Below, one piece after another: positions 7,681-11,380 of a stretch of 11,380 nt of DNA. The position numbers and the translations under genes are program-made. How positions within the stretch are numbered: the stretch's first letter is position 1; each line of letters begins with the position of its first letter. Origin of the DNA: Paludibacter sp. (GTDB lineage Bacteria > Bacteroidota > Bacteroidia > Bacteroidales > Paludibacteraceae); contig JAUSNQ010000011.1 in the NCBI GenBank assembly GCA_030655595.1, forward strand, positions 1 through 11,380, in the 5' to 3' direction. The notes beneath the pieces are model-generated. The model had not been told where the DNA came from. It saw only the letters and a list, made by a program, of their open reading frames with translations, and did not search any database.

Positions 7681-7689
7681 TATCTTTGC
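7681..7689 (+). promoter_or_regulatory. -7 element upstream of cca
   Basis: TATCTTTGC matches the Bacteroidota -7 consensus TAnnTTTG exactly and lies 76 bases before the cca start, just after the GH57 gene. No TTG is present about 20 bases upstream, so the -33 element is weak or absent. If used, it makes cca independent of the glycogen operon, with a leader of roughly 70 bases. Confidence 0.55.
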
Positions 7690-7701
7690 AGCGTATTGTT
7701 G

Positions 7702-7757
7702 ATCTGTTAAAGGATTGAACAAATAATCAATTAAACAGATAAACGATTAAACATCGT
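7702..7757 (+). other. Predicted hairpins in the cca leader
   Basis: Two structures can be drawn downstream of the -7 element. The first is a nested stem: ATCTGTT (7702-7708) pairs with AACAGAT (7734-7740), and inside it ATTGA (7714-7718) pairs with TCAAT (7727-7731). The second is ACGAT-TAAAC-ATCGT (7743-7757), ending 8 bases before ATG 7766. The stems are AT-rich and short, so their stability is uncertain. Their proximity to the start codon could affect ribosome access. Confidence 0.35.
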
Positions 7758-7765
7758 AATTTAAC

Positions 7766-9208
7766 ATGAAAGAGCATTTAAAAGATAAAATATTTGAAAT
7801 CATCTCGGAGATTGCCGACGAGAACGGAAAGGAATGTTTCGTTATCGGCGGTTATGTCCGGGATATTTTTTTACAAAGACCTTCGAAGGACATTGACGTT
7901 GTTGTTTTGGGAAGCGGCATTGAACTTGCCGGCCAGGTTGCAGCCAAATTAGGAAAGAAAGCCAACCTAACAGTTTTTAAGAATTTCGGAACGGCACAAA
8001 TCAAATACAAAGATCTCGAAGTCGAATTTGTGGGTGCCCGGAAAGAATCATACCGCAGCGATTCACGCAAACCAGTTGTTGAAGATGGAACCCTGGAAGA
8101 TGATCAGAATCGCCGTGATTTCACGATCAACGCCCTGGCAATTAGTCTGAACAAAGCCCGCTATGGTGAGTTGGTCGACCCCTTCAACGGACTCAATGAT
8201 CTAAAAAACTTTGTGATTCGCACACCCTTGAATCCCGACATCACTTTTTCCGACGACCCCCTTCGGATGATGCGTGGAATAAGGTTCTCAGCTCAACTGG
8301 GCTTCTTTTTAGAAACCAACACTTTTGATGCTATTGTTCGCAACAAGGAACGCATAGAAATTATATCCAAAGAAAGAATCGCCGACGAATTAAATAAAAT
8401 CATGCTGTCGAGAAAACCTTCAGTGGGTTTCATTTTGCTCGAAAAAACCGGTCTCCTGGAAATTATTTTTCCCGAATTACTGGCATTAAAAGGTGCTGAA
8501 ACCAAAGATGGAATCGGGCATAAGGATAATTTCTACCACACATTAGCCGTGCTGGATGGCTTAAGCGAGCACACCGATAATTTATGGTTGCGTTGGGCGG
8601 CTTTGTTGCACGACATCGGAAAACCCCGCACCAAACGTTTCGATAACCGCTTGGGCTGGACTTTTCACAACCATAATTTTGTAGGAGAAAAAATGATTCC
8701 GGAGATTTTCCGCAAAATGAAGTTACCGCAAAATGAGAAAATGAAGTATGTGCAGAAAATGGTATCTTTGCACATGCGTCCCATTGTTTTGAGTGAAGAT
8801 GAGGTGACCGATTCGGCTGTTAGACGTTTATTATTTGAAGCTGGCGATGATATCGATGAATTGATGATGTTGTGTGAAGCAGATATTACTTCGAAGAATC
8901 CGGATAAAGTCAAACGTTACCGCGCTAATTTTCAGTTGGTAAGAAAAAAACTGAAAGAAATCGAAGAAAAAGATCGGGTTCGGAATTTTCAACCTCCTAT
9001 CAGTGGACAAGAAATCATGGAGACTTTTAACCTCCCTGCATGTACCCTGGTGGGCGAAATAAAAATGAAAATCAAAGATGCGATACTCGATGGAATTATT
9101 CCGAATGAATATGAAGCGGCGAAATCCTATATGCTACAATTTGTAGAGAAAATGAATGTTAGCGAAGAGCGGAGAGCTATGAGCGAAAAGCTAAGAGCGA
9201 AAAGCTAA
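7766..9208 (+). CDS. cca: CCA tRNA nucleotidyltransferase with HD domain
   Basis: A 480-residue cytoplasmic enzyme that adds or repairs the 3' CCA end of tRNAs using CTP and ATP. The class II nucleotidyltransferase head is clear: GGYVRD (28-33), the metal-binding pair D42-x-D44 in KDIDVVV, a third acidic residue at E85 or E87, and RRDFTINALA from R116. DDPLRMMRGIRF and the segment about 200-236 (KERIADELNKIM onward) form the neck and tRNA-binding body. An HD domain follows (H252, H258, H282-D283 in LLHDIGK), as in many bacterial forms, where it can act as a phosphohydrolase. The conserved part ends near YMLQFVEKMNV; the last 15 or so codons (SEERRAM SEKLRAK S) are encoded by a heptamer repeat array that also provides the stop. 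It has its own -7 element. It fits functionally with the CCA-less tRNA-Thr in this window. Confidence 0.96.
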   Translation: MKEHLKDKIFEIISEIADENGKECFVIGGYVRDIFLQRPSKDIDVVVLGSGIELAGQVAAKLGKKANLTVFKNFGTAQIKYKDLEVEFVGARKESYRSDSRKPVVEDGTLEDDQNRRDFTINALAISLNKARYGELVDPFNGLNDLKNFVIRTPLNPDITFSDDPLRMMRGIRFSAQLGFFLETNTFDAIVRNKERIEIISKERIADELNKIMLSRKPSVGFILLEKTGLLEIIFPELLALKGAETKDGIGHKDNFYHTLAVLDGLSEHTDNLWLRWAALLHDIGKPRTKRFDNRLGWTFHNHNFVGEKMIPEIFRKMKLPQNEKMKYVQKMVSLHMRPIVLSEDEVTDSAVRRLLFEAGDDIDELMMLCEADITSKNPDKVKRYRANFQLVRKKLKEIEEKDRVRNFQPPISGQEIMETFNLPACTLVGEIKMKIKDAILDGIIPNEYEAAKSYMLQFVEKMNVSEERRAMSEKLRAKS

Positions 9209-9223
9209 GAGCGAAAAGCGAAA
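9161..9223 (+). repeat. Nine tandem heptamers (consensus AGCKAAR) across the cca stop codon
   Basis: From 9161 the sequence runs in uninterrupted 7-base units: AGCGAAG, AGCGGAG, AGCTATG, AGCGAAA, AGCTAAG, AGCGAAA, AGCTAAG, AGCGAAA, AGCGAAA. Copies 4-7 also form an exact 14-base double unit. Because 7 is not a multiple of 3, the translation repeats every 7 residues (SEERRAM, SEKLRAK). The cca stop (9206-9208) falls inside the seventh copy. Gain or loss of a copy would change the reading frame of the C-terminal tail. Confidence 0.9.
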
Positions 9224-9261
9224 GAAAAATGATTCAGCGACTAAATTAAAAATATGATCTC

Positions 9262-11373
9262 ATGAAAACACTATTTAAACTAACAATTTTACTATTTACG
9301 ATGCACAGTTGCACCACGAAAACAACAGTCAATTATCCTGAGACAAGAAAGGATACCATTGTAGACAACTATTTCGGAACCAATGTTCCTGAACCATATC
9401 GTTGGCTCGAGGATGACCGGTCGGAAGAAACCGAAGCTTGGGTAATTGCCCAGAATCAGGTGACTTACGGTTATCTGGAAACCATTCCGTTCAGAAACAG
9501 TCTGAAAGAAAGAATGACTACCCTGTTGAATTATCCGAAATACGGTTCGCCGAAGAAAGTAAATAACAAATACTATTTCTATAAAAACGACGGACTGCAG
9601 AATCAAAGTGTGTTGTATGAATTGGATTCACTTAAAGCCGAACCAAAAGTTTTGCTTGATCCTAATAAGCTTTCCGAAGATGGCACTGTGGCTTTATCTC
9701 AGGCATCTTTTTCAAAAGACGGTAAATACCTGGCTTACAGCATCTCCAAAAGCGGTTCCGATTGGAATGAAATTTTCGTGATGGAGATTGCATCTCGTAA
9801 TTTGTTAACAGATCACATAGAATGGGTGAAGTTTTCAGGTATTGCGTGGCAGGGTGACGGATTTTATTATTCAGCTTATAGCAAACCTGAAAAAGGAAAA
9901 GAATACTCGAATAAAAACGAATATCACAAGGTTTTTTATCATCAACTTGGTCAAAATCAAGAGCAGGATAAAATCATTTTTGAAAATAAACAATTTGCGC
10001 TTCGAAATTGCGGTGCCGGTGTTTCTGAAGATGAAAAGTATTTATTCATCGTTGAGACAGAATCCACATCCGGAAATTCTTTATGGATCAAAGATTTGAC
10101 TAAACCCAATGCGAAACCTGTATTGATTGCACCGGGTTTTGAATCTGACTTCAGTGTTATCGATCATTACCAAGGCAAAATCTATGTGCTGACAAATTAT
10201 CAGGCACCCAACCAACAACTGATGGTTTTCGACCCTGCTAAACCACAATTGGCAAACTGGCAGACACTGATTCCCGAAACTGAAAACGTACTGGAAACCG
10301 CTTCCATCCTTGGTGGCAAGTTGTTTGTCAAATACCTGAAAGATGCATCACATCATCTGTATGCTTTTGATTTTGGGGGCAAGCAACAGTATGAAATTGA
10401 ACTGCCGACCATTGGAACGGTAGGTATTTCTGGCAACATGGATGAAAATGAGGCATTCTATACCTTCACATCATTCACCTTCCCTCCAACCATTTATCGC
10501 TACGACGTGGCACAAAACAAAGCTGAACTATTTAGAAAATCCGAAGTGTCATTCAATTCTGAAGATTACATCAGCGAACAAGTGTTTTACATTTCAAAAG
10601 ATAGCACGAAAATACCGATGAGCATCACCTACAAAAAAGGCATGAAGCAAAACGGCAAGAATCCCGTGATGCTGTATGGTTATGGTGGTTTCAATATCAG
10701 TTTATTGCCCGGATTCAGTGCAATCCGGATACCTTTCCTTGAACAAGGCGGTATTTATGCCATTGCAAATCTGCGAGGTGGTGGTGAATACGGAGAAGCA
10801 TGGCACAAAGCCGGTACAAAAATGCAAAAGCAAACCGTATTTGACGATTTCATTGCTGCAGCAGAATACCTGATTAGCGAAAAATATACTTCTTCGAAAA
10901 AATTAGCCATCAATGGTGGATCAAATGGTGGTTTGTTGGTAGGTGCTTGTATGACACAACGACCTGATTTGTTCGCAGTGGCTATTCCCGAAGTTGGTGT
11001 ATTAGACATGTTACGTTACCAGAAATTCACCATTGGCTGGGCGTGGGCAACCGACTACGGAACCGCAGAAGAAAGTCAGGAAATGTTTGAATACCTGCTT
11101 GGATATTCACCCTTGCACAACCTGAAAGCAGGCACCGATTACCCGGCAACATTGGTTATGACCGGCGACCACGACGACCGTGTAGTACCAGCACATTCCT
11201 TCAAATTTGCTGCTGCGTTGCAGGAAGCTAACTCCAACAAATACCCGACCTTGATCAGAATTGATGTAAAAGCAGGTCACGGAGCAGGCAAACCCATCAG
11301 CAAAATTATTGAAGCACAATCGGATATGTGGTCATTTGTGATGCACCACTTGGGAATGAAGCCCAAATTCTAA
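9262..11373 (+). CDS. Prolyl oligopeptidase (S9A), probable lipoprotein
   Basis: A 703-residue serine peptidase that cleaves short peptides after proline. The C-terminal alpha/beta-hydrolase domain holds the triad S554 (GGSNGG), D638 (TGDHDDRVVP) and H673 (AGHGAG), plus the family segment NLRGGGEYGEAWH. Residues about 70-410 are the seven-bladed beta-propeller that limits substrate size. The N-terminus pairs with the hydrolase domain (YPETRKDTIVDNYFGTNVPEPYRWLED). Residues 1-17 (MKTLFKLTILLFTMHSC) look like a signal peptide with a non-ideal lipobox ending at C17. The residues after C17 (TTKTTVN) lack the acidic surface-export signal of Bacteroidota, so a lipid-anchored periplasmic enzyme is more likely than a surface one. 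It begins 53 bases after cca; no promoter was recognised in that gap. Its stop lies 7 bases from the window edge, so the gene is complete. It has no obvious functional link to its neighbours. Confidence 0.95.
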   Translation: MKTLFKLTILLFTMHSCTTKTTVNYPETRKDTIVDNYFGTNVPEPYRWLEDDRSEETEAWVIAQNQVTYGYLETIPFRNSLKERMTTLLNYPKYGSPKKVNNKYYFYKNDGLQNQSVLYELDSLKAEPKVLLDPNKLSEDGTVALSQASFSKDGKYLAYSISKSGSDWNEIFVMEIASRNLLTDHIEWVKFSGIAWQGDGFYYSAYSKPEKGKEYSNKNEYHKVFYHQLGQNQEQDKIIFENKQFALRNCGAGVSEDEKYLFIVETESTSGNSLWIKDLTKPNAKPVLIAPGFESDFSVIDHYQGKIYVLTNYQAPNQQLMVFDPAKPQLANWQTLIPETENVLETASILGGKLFVKYLKDASHHLYAFDFGGKQQYEIELPTIGTVGISGNMDENEAFYTFTSFTFPPTIYRYDVAQNKAELFRKSEVSFNSEDYISEQVFYISKDSTKIPMSITYKKGMKQNGKNPVMLYGYGGFNISLLPGFSAIRIPFLEQGGIYAIANLRGGGEYGEAWHKAGTKMQKQTVFDDFIAAAEYLISEKYTSSKKLAINGGSNGGLLVGACMTQRPDLFAVAIPEVGVLDMLRYQKFTIGWAWATDYGTAEESQEMFEYLLGYSPLHNLKAGTDYPATLVMTGDHDDRVVPAHSFKFAAALQEANSNKYPTLIRIDVKAGHGAGKPISKIIEAQSDMWSFVMHHLGMKPKF

Positions 11374-11380
11374 AAAACAT

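Overview
The window looks like chromosomal DNA from a member of the Bacteroidota. It is AT-rich, starts lack Shine-Dalgarno sequences and sit behind A-rich leaders, and several upstream regions carry the phylum's -33/-7 promoter pattern (TTG, about 20 bases, TAnnTTTG). The proteins are also typical of the phylum: a Bacteroidota-style citrate synthase, a eukaryotic-type NADP isocitrate dehydrogenase, and the debranching enzyme / glycosyltransferase / GH57 glycogen trio. No mobile element, CRISPR array, phage gene or defence gene is visible. Most of the content is core metabolism and RNA maturation.

Layout. Positions 118-2747 hold two TCA-cycle genes on the + strand, gltA and icd, separated by a 92-base gap that contains a strong GC-rich hairpin. 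The icd frame ends at an amber codon directly after the conserved YLNT, and the bases that follow still encode a family-like C-terminal helix up to a TAA at 2793-2795. On the minus strand, facing icd, is a tRNA-Thr(CGU) gene (2814-2886) with its own promoter and no encoded CCA.

Positions 3108-7663 hold a likely glycogen operon on the + strand: a debranching enzyme (GDE_N + GDE_C), a GT4 glycosyltransferase starting 3 bases after it, and a GH57 alpha-amylase-like protein 59 bases further on. Together they suggest building and trimming of intracellular alpha-glucan. The GH57 member keeps its nucleophile (E146) but has Gly at the usual catalytic Asp position, in a conserved region that is altered as a whole, so it may not be a conventional hydrolase.

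Positions 7766-9208 hold cca, the CCA-adding tRNA nucleotidyltransferase, behind a -7 element and a leader that can form hairpins. It would complete tRNAs such as the CCA-less tRNA-Thr nearby. Its 3' end runs into nine tandem heptamers that supply the last codons and the stop. Positions 9262-11373 hold a complete prolyl oligopeptidase with a probable lipoprotein signal.

I see no clearly new multi-gene system. The points most worth a second look are the icd amber codon with its preserved tail, the altered GH57 active site, the heptamer array that sets the cca C-terminus, and the hairpins between gltA and icd.
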